A DNA stretch of 13,151 nucleotides from an archaeon (GCA_016550405.1 JABXGX010000187.1:1-13151), one strand, 5' to 3'. Counted from the first letter of the stretch, positions 5,298-12,994 are shown. The notes: a model not told the origin generated them from the letters alone. Numbers and translations: made by a program.

Positions 5298-5555
5298 ATT
5301 ATAGCACTATCACGGGTCAGCAGCATATATGGGGCTGAGATTTCTCTGGCAGCCTTCGAGTACGTAGGAGACAAGGCACTACTATGCTCTTCGAAATCTA
5401 GATTCTGGATCTGCTTAATTCTCAGGATAGTAGGCATTATTCTCTATGCCGCAGACTACTTCGTCTTCGTTCCATACTTGTGCCTCATAGGGTTCATACT
5501 CGTCGTGGTTGCTTGGCTCCTTTTCGTTCTTGGAGTCAGGACTACAAGCCTCTAA
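5298..5555 (+). pseudogene. headless two-helix membrane-protein fragment
   Basis: From a TAA at 5295-5297 to a TAA at 5553-5555 the plus strand encodes 85 codons with no ATG, GTG or TTG that could begin a useful protein before the hydrophobic part. The translation contains an amphipathic start (YGAEISLAAFEYVGDKALL...) and then two strong transmembrane helices (around CLILRIVGIILYAADYFVFV and YLCLIGFILVVVAWLLFVLG), ending in RTTSL. This reads like the C-terminus of a real multi-pass protein whose beginning is lost. Family not recognised. It lies in the same decaying spacer as a frameshifted DUF2769 gene. Confidence 0.5.
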
Positions 5556-5621
5556 TGGCTTCTATCCCTATACCCTTTTTTTTCTGTAAATGGCCGACTC
5601 CTTAACCCAACCAAGTAAGTC

Positions 5622-5630
5622 TAATAAAAT
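5622..5630 (+). promoter_or_regulatory. candidate TATA box of the DUF2769 gene
   Basis: TAATAAAAT lies about 55 bases before the ATG at 5683, leaving about 30 bases of leader that includes a GGTGA ribosome site. The placement is reasonable for archaea; there is no further support. Confidence 0.35.
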
Positions 5631-5682
5631 AGAATATCCCAAATACGCACTTTCAAACCGATTGGTAGAAGTGGTGAACTAA

Positions 5683-5995
5683 ATGACAACACCAGATGAA
5701 AAATGGCCAACTGCTTCCTTTGAAGAAAAGTATCAGATGATGCTTGACAGCATGTCCAAGAATCAACAGAAAACAATCCGCACAAAACGCCGTCCACCTT
5801 TGCCTTTGCAGCAAGTGTCCAACCAACACCAACACTGGGGAAATCAACAGAGCCTACTGTACCTTCAGTAAAGCCAACTTCATTCAAGAACAGAAAGGGT
5901 GCTTGTGCGCGGAATGTCCAATCACTAAGACTATGAACTTGCGGTGGGAATATTACTGTATACAGGGATCCGCTACGGATCTATCAGACTTGTAA
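5683..5995 (+). pseudogene. DUF2769 cysteine-rich protein gene with a +1 frameshift
   Basis: The first frame starts at an ATG with GGTGA five bases upstream and encodes MTTPDEKWPTASFEEKYQMM LDSMSKNQQKT, the usual helical N-terminus of DUF2769 proteins. The cysteine half is in the next frame, which ends at a TAA at 5993-5995. It reads CLCSKCPT, then a single Cys (AYC), GCLCAECPIT and WEYYCIQGS, the domain's C-x-C-x2-C and GC-x-C-x2-CP pattern. The switch must lie between about 5775 and 5805. Removing one A from the AAAA run in this interval restores a single frame of about 100 residues, the family's length. DUF2769 proteins occur mainly in archaea; the cysteines suggest metal binding, but function is unknown. 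Without the shift, the ATG frame continues to a nonsense tail. A sequencing error, a true mutation or recoding are all possible. Confidence 0.8.
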
Positions 5996-6295
5996 TCACT
6001 ACGATTTAACACTCAATCCGCAACTTTTTCTGTGGAACCATGAATTCCTGCAAAGACTAAAGAAGGCGTTCTTGCGGGCGACAACAGATTTAATTTTTTC
6101 AGGGGTTTTCTCGAGCGATGACGGGAAAGGTCAACTCCTGGCTTAAGTTGCCATCGCACTATTTAAGCCGTCACAGCCAAACTACTTTCAAAGGAAATGA
6201 TGGAAAAAATGATGTAATTCAATACCTCGCTTTCCTGTCTTGAAAGCGTTAGAATTTTAAGCTATTTTTGCCAAATATTAATTGGAGAGAGAATT
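5996..6295. other. non-coding spacer with a structured block
   Basis: No gene is visible in these 300 bases. The notable content is at 6115-6173, where several inverted repeats overlap (listed separately). The last 40 bases carry AT-rich stretches and the GGAGAGAG ribosome site of the following secreted-protein gene. Confidence 0.5.
6115..6173 (+). repeat. overlapping inverted repeats, possible structured RNA
   Basis: Four pairings compete in 59 bases: GCGATG (6115-6120) with CATCGC (6152-6157); TGACGG (6119-6124) with CCGTCA (6168-6173); CAACT (6132-6136) with AGTTG (6146-6150); GGCTTAA (6140-6146) with TTAAGCC (6163-6169). The first two share bases, and the last crosses the first, so they describe alternative folds or a pseudoknot. 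It lies about 120 bases before the secreted-protein gene. A small RNA, a leader element or an old mobile-element end are all open. Confidence 0.35.
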
Positions 6296-6667
6296 ATGCC
6301 AAAACTAAGAGATTTAGGCATATCACTAGTGTTAGCTGTTGCTCTCGTTTCATTCCTAGGGATTGGAATACCTTTGGTATCCGCATTTCCTTTCAAAGAA
6401 AAAACAGTTTCTAAATATATTCAACCCAATGTGATGCAAGTTACGGCACATGTTTACTGTCAATACACTGGTGGACAATTCATTGAAAGTACTTATTCCG
6501 TCGAAGGCAGTATCACAATTGTGGCTTGGCCACATGCTCTATTAGGATGGGATAATGATAATAGCTACGACTACACAACGTGTTACTCTGAACAGTACGG
6601 ATGGTGTGCACAGTGGCCCTGGGGTACCCAATGGGAACTTACTTCCTACGCTGAAATTTCTATATAA
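6296..6667 (+). CDS. secreted Trp/Tyr-rich small protein, 123 aa
   Basis: The first 30 residues are a textbook signal peptide: MPKLR, a hydrophobic core about 9-27, and a cleavage site after VSA (A30 before F31). The mature chain of about 93 residues has three cysteines (C55, C96, C104), is rich in Trp (six, mostly in 78-113) and Tyr, and looks like alternating beta strands. I do not recognise a family. A small secreted protein followed by an ABC transporter operon recalls lactococcin-972-type and other bacteriocin loci, but I see no real sequence match to them. The ATG is supported by GGAGAGAG at 6283-6290. The gene has its own strong terminator just downstream, so it is transcribed separately from the operon at 6849. 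An odd cysteine count leaves one free or intermolecular thiol. Confidence 0.75.
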   Translation: MPKLRDLGISLVLAVALVSFLGIGIPLVSAFPFKEKTVSKYIQPNVMQVTAHVYCQYTGGQFIESTYSVEGSITIVAWPHALLGWDNDNSYDYTTCYSEQYGWCAQWPWGTQWELTSYAEISI

Positions 6668-6687
6668 ATCCCTGCATTCTACTTTAA

Positions 6688-6730
6688 GATGAAAGTAGAA
6701 AATTTTACTTTCATCTCCCTCCTTTTTTTT
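6688..6730 (+). terminator. strong hairpin-plus-T terminator
   Basis: GATGAAAGTA (6688-6697) pairs perfectly with TACTTTCATC (6706-6715) around an 8-base loop, and a run of eight T follows at 6723-6730. It begins 20 bases after the secreted-protein stop and should end that transcript before the ABC operon. Confidence 0.8.
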
Positions 6731-6772
6731 AAAAAAAAACAGATTATATGACGAAATGAATAGAGCCTGCAA

Positions 6773-6780
6773 ATTTAAAT
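6773..6780 (+). promoter_or_regulatory. candidate TATA box of the ABC operon
   Basis: ATTTAAAT is a good archaeal TATA element. A start about 26 bases downstream (near 6803) would leave a leader of about 45 bases before the ATG at 6849. It lies directly beyond the terminator of the preceding gene. Confidence 0.45.
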
Positions 6781-6848
6781 AACATCACTTTGCTACATAT
6801 TGGGGGGAATGTCTTTTCTAAAACTTACCCATTATAGGTCGCACCCAA

Positions 6849-7745
6849 ATGAAAATTAAAAAACAAATCAGATTAAGTCAAATTAAATTCAACCAAATTC
6901 TTTTCGGGGTTATTATATGGGGATTTGCCCTCCTAACTTGCAGCTGTAGTATGTCGATTTATTGTACTGAGGTGCAATCAAGTTCTTGGTTAACCCCTGG
7001 AGTATGGGCACAATATACAACAATCGGTCCAGCAGGAATATGGTTCTACAATGCATCTCTTACACCTGAAAATGGTTCCATTGCTTTGGAAAACTTAAAT
7101 TTCATTGAATCGCTTACAATCGATAAGGAAGTCGGAGATGAATTCACATATCGATGGGAAGTCACTAGTATTGATGATCCAATTGTAACCCTCAAGATAT
7201 TCGTCGGTATTACAGATTGGGGTTATCAATGGTTCAATTGTTCAGTAGACCTCAATTCAAATGAAGCATATGTGAATAATAGCTACATCGGAATTACTTA
7301 CTTCTGGTTAACATCTACAGAATATGAAGAAATCGATATCATCTCATCAAACCCGGTGTTATCCTTCTCTAAGACTTCGCATGCCCTTCAAACAAGAACA
7401 AGCGTACAAGGCATCCAAGAAGTGATTGCAATAACTGGACAGAATCAATCTTATGACTACCACACCAGCCTAACTTTCGATGAAAGTACAGGTATATTAC
7501 TTACGCTTAACCGACGCACCATTCTCCCCTTTCCTCTCGAAAGTCGATTTATTAATTTTATTTCCACAATTGAACTTGAACATACTAACATCGATTTAGG
7601 TCCAGATATTCTACTCCCAGACTTTGGAGGAATGTTAGCTGTAGGAGGGATTATTGTAGGAATCATAGTACTAACAGGGATTTTTTATATTGCAAGAAGG
7701 AGCCAGTTTCAAACGAGACGGAAACGGATAAAGAAAAAGAAATGA
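6849..7745 (+). CDS. membrane-anchored extracellular protein, first gene of ABC operon, 298 aa
   Basis: Architecture: basic N-terminus, a hydrophobic segment at about 18-38 (ILFGVIIWGFALLTCSC) acting as signal or anchor, a beta-rich extracellular domain (about 45-255) with NxS/T sequons such as N68, N75, N130 and N143, a C-terminal transmembrane helix at 261-281, and a Lys/Arg-rich cytoplasmic tail. GVWAQYT near residue 51 and STGILLTLNR near 213 are phrases I associate with archaeal surface proteins of this layout, but I cannot name a family. Cysteines C31 and C33 in the hydrophobic segment could permit lipidation, though this is not a clean lipobox. It is 15 bases upstream of the ABC ATPase gene, so it probably works with the transporter as an extracellular receptor or accessory subunit. 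Confidence 0.75.
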   Translation: MKIKKQIRLSQIKFNQILFGVIIWGFALLTCSCSMSIYCTEVQSSSWLTPGVWAQYTTIGPAGIWFYNASLTPENGSIALENLNFIESLTIDKEVGDEFTYRWEVTSIDDPIVTLKIFVGITDWGYQWFNCSVDLNSNEAYVNNSYIGITYFWLTSTEYEEIDIISSNPVLSFSKTSHALQTRTSVQGIQEVIAITGQNQSYDYHTSLTFDESTGILLTLNRRTILPFPLESRFINFISTIELEHTNIDLGPDILLPDFGGMLAVGGIIVGIIVLTGIFYIARRSQFQTRRKRIKKKK

Positions 7746-7760
7746 AAGGTCTAATTCGCG

Positions 7761-8702
7761 ATGAATCACTCCAAAGAGGTTATCATAGAAACACACCAAC
7801 TAACAAAATATTTCGGATCGATTGTTGCACTAGACCAGTTAAACCTAAAAATTAAATCCGGGGTCATCGCCCTTCTTGGTCAAAATGGTGCAGGAAAAAC
7901 TACACTATTGAAACTTCTACTCGGTTTACTTCGTCCATCACTTGGAACCGCACAGGTTTTAGGCTTTGATTCAAGACATGAATCCTTGTCGATACGAAAA
8001 AAAGTAGGCGTTCTACATGAGAAACCCTATTTCCCGAAAACATTTACCCCATACCGATTTTTACAATTGGTTGGGCGAATTTATAACATCAGTTCGGTTG
8101 AAAATCGATCCGAAGAGGTTCTAAAGATTGTTGGGTTATGGAATGATCGAGAAAGAAGAATAGGCCATTTTTCCGCAGGAATGATTCAAAGGTTAGGACT
8201 AGCTCAAGCCATACTTCCCCAACCTCAGTTAATCTTTCTTGATGAACCGACTGCAAATCTTGATCCCATTGGTCGTGTTTCAATACTCAATCTTGTTAGT
8301 GAACTAGCCAGAGATCATGGTATATCATTCCTAATTTCATCCCATATACTTGCTGATTTAGAGCGAGTATGTAACCACATGATCATCATTCATCAAGGAC
8401 AACTCCTAATTGAAGGGAGCATCAATGATTTCTTTACCAGAACAAAGAGTTCATTTATCACAATAAAATCATTTGAAGATGAAATCGAAACATTAGTCAA
8501 AGGATTACCGGGAGTACTGAGAACATGCAGAATTGATAATGTCTCTATAGAGGTAGAGGTGAAAGATATTTCAGTGTTTGAATCAGCCTTTTTCAAGCTC
8601 GTTACTGAGGAAAACATCAGGATTGAAAGTTTTAGAATTGAAAATAACCTTGAACGTATCTATATTCAAACCATCCAAGCTATCGAAGAGAAGGCTGATT
8701 GA
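7761..8702 (+). CDS. ABC transporter ATP-binding protein, 313 aa
   Basis: Cytoplasmic ATPase that powers the membrane partner encoded next. Walker A is GQNGAGKTT (40-48). The signature helix is FSAGMIQRL (137-145), a variant of LSGGQ of the type seen in drug, peptide-immunity and NosF/CcmA-like ATPases. Walker B with the D-loop is LIFLDEPTANLD (157-168), and the switch histidine lies in ISSHIL (192-197). The Q-loop position reads VGVLHEK, with no glutamine, which is common in this subfamily. Residues about 225-313 form a C-terminal extension like those of NatA/BcrA-type proteins. The pairing with a separate six-helix ABC-2-type permease suggests export, or removal of a membrane-active molecule, rather than uptake. 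Stop and next start are one base apart, so translation is coupled. Confidence 0.93.
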   Translation: MNHSKEVIIETHQLTKYFGSIVALDQLNLKIKSGVIALLGQNGAGKTTLLKLLLGLLRPSLGTAQVLGFDSRHESLSIRKKVGVLHEKPYFPKTFTPYRFLQLVGRIYNISSVENRSEEVLKIVGLWNDRERRIGHFSAGMIQRLGLAQAILPQPQLIFLDEPTANLDPIGRVSILNLVSELARDHGISFLISSHILADLERVCNHMIIIHQGQLLIEGSINDFFTRTKSSFITIKSFEDEIETLVKGLPGVLRTCRIDNVSIEVEVKDISVFESAFFKLVTEENIRIESFRIENNLERIYIQTIQAIEEKAD

Positions 8703-8703
8703 A

Positions 8704-9450
8704 ATGACTTCAACATCGTTTCAATGGGAATTCGAGGAAACCTTTAGGTTTCCAACCCTTGAGTTCGTGATAGCAATCCTCCTAATTATAGCTCTCACGT
8801 TTACTAAACCAGCGTGGCCATTTGTAGCCCTCCAGCCAGATGCACCTTCATTTATTAGTCGGTATGTTGCCTCAATTTTAGACCTATTGATTCCTGTGGC
8901 CATGCTATTTGCAGCAGTGTTATTAACAAATACAATTGCAGGAGGATTTGAACGAAGAGAAACCCAACTATTACTTTCGTACCCGGTTGCACGATCCCGT
9001 TTGCTTCTATCTCAGATTTTACCTACTTATTTTGTATTCTTTATTTCACTATTATGTGCTGGAATAATATTAATCATACAGATTACGCCCTTGGCTTTGT
9101 TTTCATCTGTGTATCTGTTGCTCTTTGCAGGTCTTGGATTTTACGTGCTTTTTTTCATTAGTGTAATTACACTAATCGCAGTTCTTCTTCGTAATATCAA
9201 AGCTAGTTCGATTATTGCTATCCTCTTTGTATTTGGAATATCTTTTGGACTTAACTCAATGATTATGCGGTTTCCTCCAGGGTTCCTATCTACAATGATT
9301 ACAACCTATTTTGAGGTTTTTATTTCCGACTCCACTTATTACAGTAGTATTAACGTGCCTTTTGGACCTGTGCTAATATCTTATATCATTACAACAGTAG
9401 TGGCTCTTATAATCTCATGGTTATTTTACTCCAAGTTTATGGAGGTTTAA
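8704..9450 (+). CDS. ABC-2-type transporter permease, 248 aa
   Basis: An integral membrane subunit with about six helices (roughly 20-36, 55-78, 104-126, 134-162, 168-186 and 221-241). The cytoplasmic coupling segment after the second helix, GGFERRETQLLLSYPVARSR (80-99), is the hallmark of NosY/BcrB/LanE-type permeases. The start at 8704 is one base after the ATPase stop, and the upstream ATPase coding region holds the ribosome site; earlier in-frame starts would overlap the ATPase gene by over 120 bases and are rejected. Two copies, or one with an unidentified partner, would form the channel. The substrate is unknown. The family includes antibiotic and lantibiotic immunity exporters as well as the NosY permease of nitrous-oxide-reductase maturation. 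Confidence 0.88.
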   Translation: MTSTSFQWEFEETFRFPTLEFVIAILLIIALTFTKPAWPFVALQPDAPSFISRYVASILDLLIPVAMLFAAVLLTNTIAGGFERRETQLLLSYPVARSRLLLSQILPTYFVFFISLLCAGIILIIQITPLALFSSVYLLLFAGLGFYVLFFISVITLIAVLLRNIKASSIIAILFVFGISFGLNSMIMRFPPGFLSTMITTYFEVFISDSTYYSSINVPFGPVLISYIITTVVALIISWLFYSKFMEV

Positions 9451-9454
9451 CAAA

Positions 9455-9949
9455 GTGAAAACGAGGACACGTCTTTCACTGTTCATTTTAATAATTGGGG
9501 TTGCCATTACCTTAGGCACTATTATCGAAGGAATTAATCCCCTCACTATATTACATGAAGAATCAGTTACTGTCCCAAGTGATTCGAATTCTAATGTGCT
9601 GATACAGAAAATGCTGTATGCTAAGAAATATCGATGGGTTGTACAAGTTCGAGAGGGAGGACCTGTTGATATTGTGTTTTTCCAAATTGGAGGACCTTTT
9701 CGAAGTGAACATAATTCAACATTAGGTTTCTCAGAAATCTCAACACTTAGCACAAAAGCCTTCTACAATTGTACGATCTACAACATAGAGACGACCTCAG
9801 TAACAGTGCGTATATCATTGACCCTTTTTGGTCCCGATCAGCAACAACTAATTATTGGTTACATAATTTTTTGGGCTGGATTCGCTATGAGCCTAATATG
9901 TATTGTCTACGACTGGAAAAAACAACCTAGCTCTTCGACACTGATTTAG
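9455..9949 (+). CDS. two-helix accessory membrane protein of the ABC operon, 164 aa
   Basis: Starts at a GTG, eight bases after GGAGGT (9441-9446), which lies inside the end of the permease gene. The first helix is at about 6-23, the second at about 131-151, and between them is an extracellular beta-rich domain of about 100 residues with two NxS/T sequons (N87 and N105). The C-terminus is short and cytoplasmic. The layout resembles a smaller version of the first protein of the operon, so both may sit beside the permease outside the membrane. No family recognised. The operon ends in a perfect inverted repeat that spans the stop codon. Confidence 0.72.
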   Translation: MKTRTRLSLFILIIGVAITLGTIIEGINPLTILHEESVTVPSDSNSNVLIQKMLYAKKYRWVVQVREGGPVDIVFFQIGGPFRSEHNSTLGFSEISTLSTKAFYNCTIYNIETTSVTVRISLTLFGPDQQQLIIGYIIFWAGFAMSLICIVYDWKKQPSSSTLI

Positions 9950-9959
9950 TTTTTTCCAG
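9913..9959 (+). terminator. perfect 11-bp inverted repeat around the operon's last stop codon
   Basis: CTGGAAAAAAC (9913-9923) and GTTTTTTCCAG (9949-9959) are exact inverse complements separated by 25 bases; the stop TAG is at 9947-9949. The right arm contributes T6. It could act as a terminator, a 3'-end stabiliser or an attenuating structure. Confidence 0.5.
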
Positions 9960-10282
9960 AGACCGTTTGGCGACAGTGGTTGAGTCATCTAGAACCATAC
10001 AAATTCCTTTCCTCAGTGATTGAGGTCGAAGTGGAGAATCCTTGTGATTGGTGGTAGCTAACTTTATCCACACTAGACCACTAATCTAGAGACAAATTCT
10101 TTTTTATTCACTAATAGTTTCCTAAGCCGTTAATAAATAAAAATGACAAGGCGCCCTAACAAACACAATCTCTCAGAAAAAAACAAAATCATTTATTTTT
10201 GATTATTACACATACTCCTAGAGGTTGTGAAGAGGGAATAAACCTAATGATCGATAATTCAGTTCTAACGGGTTGAAGTTAA
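9960..10282. other. AT-rich intergenic region before the ATPase gene
   Basis: No full gene is present. TTAATAAATAAAAA at about 10130-10143 is a candidate TATA region. AATCA/TGATT arms flank an AT core near 10186-10206. A nine-codon frame starting at an ATG at 10247 ends six bases before the ATPase start (TGA at 10274-10276) and could be a leader peptide, with a GAGGGA motif about 10 bases ahead of it. Confidence 0.35.
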
Positions 10283-12292
10283 ATGACATCAGAGATTAAA
10301 AATCCATATAATTTCCAATATCCGATAAAAAATTCTCAATTTTTCGCTGGACGCGTTGATGAACAGAAAATAATCAAGGACGATTTGTTACTTCCGCTTT
10401 CAAAATTAAATCCTCACCATAATATCGCAATTATCGGACCTCGAGCCTCAGGTAAAACATCGCTAGCAATGATAATCTCAAAACAAGCAAAGGATATGAA
10501 TATCTTACCGATTTACATAGCATTAGATCGAAAACTTGTTGAGAACGAAGGATTGTTCTTTCGAGAACTCGCTAGCCAACTGATTCTTCAAGGTAAGAAG
10601 CATTTTGGACTTTTCTCTGGTAAAGTAGACCGGTTAAAAAGATTCTTTAAAGGGTTAAGTTTTGAGGCGAGTGTTCCACTTATCTCTTCGACTGTAAAGG
10701 TTAGCAAGAGTGTATCGGAAGATGAAAGAACTTTATTAATTTCCGCCATCCAAGAAGATATAGAATCAATTTTAAAAGAAGCAAAGAAGAAAACAAAAGC
10801 CAAAGTCAAATCATTACTTGTTATTATTGATGAAGCACAAGAATTTGGTAGAAACGAAACCTTGCTTCAGCGTTTTAGGAATATTTTCCAGTTGATGGAA
10901 AACGTTGGATTAGTATTGTGTGGGCTTGAAGATTTATTTAATTCTCTTTCTATGACATTCTCACCAATTCCTAGGTTTTTTACAAAGATTTCACTTGGTC
11001 CTTACAGGACTCTTGCTGAGGTTATTGATGCTATAGAACGCCCTTTAAAGGCTGTAAATGCTCAAATGATTATTCCACCAACTTTTATATCAAGAATTTA
11101 CAAAGCAAGTAGAGCGCTTCCTTATGATATTAATCTAATATGTCATTTCTCTTACCAAGTGAATGTTGATTCGGGAGTTCACAATTTAAACAACGAAGTC
11201 TGGAATCGAATCTTTCGTTATGTAAAAAGCTATACTAACGAAGAGAATCTGGCAATATTAGATGAACTAACTAATAATGACAGAATTATACTTAACACAA
11301 TAGCATATCATCATTCATCTTTTACAATTGATGAGTGGATTCAACTTTTTCAATGGCGTAAAGAATACTTATCATCAGACACATTAACGATTGATCCTGA
11401 AATAACCAATATAACAGGGCTCAAAGAAATCTTTGACAAACTTGAAAAGCTAGGTATTATTCACAAAAATCCTAAGGATGAAAGATATGATTTCAAAGAT
11501 ATGTGGTTTGCCTTGTTCTTTTTATTACAGCAAGCCAAAATAACAGAAAAAGGCCCTTGGTTTATGCTGGGTAGACAGAGCTATTTTAGTGAATTTTGGA
11601 ACCATTTAACTAAGCACCGATTCAAAAGAGAAATTCCAGCATTTATCACAGTAAATTGTCTTGAAAATGTAATCCAAAGAGTAGATTTTGAACAAGATAG
11701 AGGAATGACGTCTGCTGGTACTCCTGATGAGATAGATACAGGAATAGTCAAAGCAACTTTATTTCTTAGGGAGAGTTTCTACCAAATACTTGAGAGATTG
11801 AAAGATAAATCAAACATGGATTACTTTGTAATTGGGCAAGGAGGATTATCCGAAAAATGTGGTAGCTGCACTTATTATGTGAGCCCCCTTTGTATATTAC
11901 CTAAAGGATGCCCTTGTTGGATAATTCCAAAATATATTTTCAAGTCAAAAGATTGTATTAACTCTTTAATTCGAGAAACTATTTCGGATTTAGGAAATTT
12001 TCCAGATTTCAAAATAATAATCATTTCACAATATCACCAAAAAGAGAAAAGACTCGTGTTTGTATTGATTTACCCTAATCAATTAAATCGCTTAAAAGAA
12101 CTACTTTCAGAAGCAAAAACGAAATTGTTTCCGAACCTTGAATATGAAGAGTTTGATGTTCACTCGAATTTAGTGCCTACACAAGAAGTTTCCCAGAAGT
12201 ATTTGAAATATGTGTTAGATGATAATGGTAACTGTAAGGTCGGAATTGAAACAGAATTTGCAGAATATCTGCGTAATCACTCTTCACTCTAA
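10283..12292 (+). CDS. P-loop ATPase with winged-helix-like middle and C-terminal cysteine cluster, 669 aa
   Basis: The N-terminal part is an AAA/STAND-type NTPase of the kind widespread in archaea (similar in layout to PF01637 and Orc1/Cdc6 relatives). An entry motif FFAGRVDEQKII (20-31) is followed by Walker A IGPRASGKTS (51-60) and Walker B LLVIIDEAQEF (178-188). CGLEDLF after a hydrophobic strand (213-219) stands at sensor 1, and RFFTKISLGPYRT lies near 231-243. Residues about 320-415 look like a winged helix (NDRIILNTIAYH..., then IFDKLEKLGIIHKNP). Residues about 425-669 have no family I recognise. They contain six cysteines (C526, C529, C537, C543, C545, C558) spaced like a zinc or iron-sulfur site, followed by alternating strands and helices. 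Such ATPases serve in defence, regulation or replication-related roles; which applies here is not shown. The region is visibly more AT-rich than the left half. No strong ribosome site precedes the ATG. Confidence 0.82.
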   Translation: MTSEIKNPYNFQYPIKNSQFFAGRVDEQKIIKDDLLLPLSKLNPHHNIAIIGPRASGKTSLAMIISKQAKDMNILPIYIALDRKLVENEGLFFRELASQLILQGKKHFGLFSGKVDRLKRFFKGLSFEASVPLISSTVKVSKSVSEDERTLLISAIQEDIESILKEAKKKTKAKVKSLLVIIDEAQEFGRNETLLQRFRNIFQLMENVGLVLCGLEDLFNSLSMTFSPIPRFFTKISLGPYRTLAEVIDAIERPLKAVNAQMIIPPTFISRIYKASRALPYDINLICHFSYQVNVDSGVHNLNNEVWNRIFRYVKSYTNEENLAILDELTNNDRIILNTIAYHHSSFTIDEWIQLFQWRKEYLSSDTLTIDPEITNITGLKEIFDKLEKLGIIHKNPKDERYDFKDMWFALFFLLQQAKITEKGPWFMLGRQSYFSEFWNHLTKHRFKREIPAFITVNCLENVIQRVDFEQDRGMTSAGTPDEIDTGIVKATLFLRESFYQILERLKDKSNMDYFVIGQGGLSEKCGSCTYYVSPLCILPKGCPCWIIPKYIFKSKDCINSLIRETISDLGNFPDFKIIIISQYHQKEKRLVFVLIYPNQLNRLKELLSEAKTKLFPNLEYEEFDVHSNLVPTQEVSQKYLKYVLDDNGNCKVGIETEFAEYLRNHSSL

Positions 12293-12615
12293 TTTGTAAG
12301 ATGCAAAAATTGGATATTAATTTTGAAGTGGTGTCTGAATTTTAAAGTAATCTTTAGCTGAATTACCCCCTTTGAATGCATTTTCCCTTTGAATGGTTCT
12401 AGAGGGAGTGTGCAGTCAGGAACTGGGTGTGTTCATGAAAACATTGGTGGTGTTCTTAGCTGCTGGGGTGGACAACTACTTTCTTTTATTCCATTCAGAT
12501 ATTCCTTAATGAGATGTCATAGAATATTTCTTGAATGAGAAATCTATGAAATCCTGAATCCGAAGATTTCTTGTTTTTCTAAAGAGCAACCCATTGTTTT
12601 AAGTAAACAAAATGA
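12293..12615. other. AT-rich intergenic stretch without a clear gene
   Basis: All frames are broken by frequent stops. I see no tRNA, array or strong hairpin. Short G/T-rich words around 12405-12475 translate to nothing convincing. Confidence 0.4.
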
Positions 12616-12970
12616 ATGGATTATAGAAATTCTATCACTTGGTTGGAGAGAAAATTTTTTTGGAGATTTTTTGGCATCTTTTCGGATGAGGAGATTGAAA
12701 AAATAATTAAATATGTATTCGAGTCAGCAGGTTATGTAATCACAATTAGAAATAAGAGTCATTTTGAAGTTGAATCTTGATGAAGAAGATATAGTATTAA
12801 CCGTAGTGAAGAAATGTACTTTAAGAGATTTGAAATTTCTTGAGCACGTTGCTAAGCAATCTGAAAAAACGAAATATTTCGTTTATTTTCGAGCCCCTGA
12901 TCCGACTATTATCATTGTCATAAGTGAATATAAAGAAGAGATACAGTTTCAGGATCATGGTGCCTATTAA
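12616..12970 (+). pseudogene. small gene split over two frames, probable +1 frameshift
   Basis: An ATG at 12616 opens a 54-codon frame (MDYRNSITWLERKFFWRFFG...) ending at TGA 12778-12780. The next frame is open from 12740 to the TAA at 12968-12970 and continues the protein character: VILKLNLDEEDIVLTVVKKC, then a helix LRDLKFLEHVAKQ, then strands KYFVYFR and PTIIIVISEY. Joined between 12740 and 12778 they give about 120 residues. The joined fold order (helix with F-E-S-A-G-Y, strand, D-E-E-D, strand ending V-V-K-K, helix, strand) faintly recalls restriction-endonuclease-like (PD-(D/E)XK) nucleases, but the catalytic pattern is not clear and this is only a suggestion. If the second part stands alone it would need a TTG start at 12764 and give 68 aa. 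No good ribosome site precedes either start. Confidence 0.45.
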
Positions 12971-12994
12971 CTTGAAGAAACAATTCATTAACTG

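Noticed and set aside
8578..8703. Earlier start for the permease gene
   Set aside because: It would overlap the ATPase gene by over 120 bases. The ATG at 8704, one base after the ATPase stop, matches the family's N-terminus.
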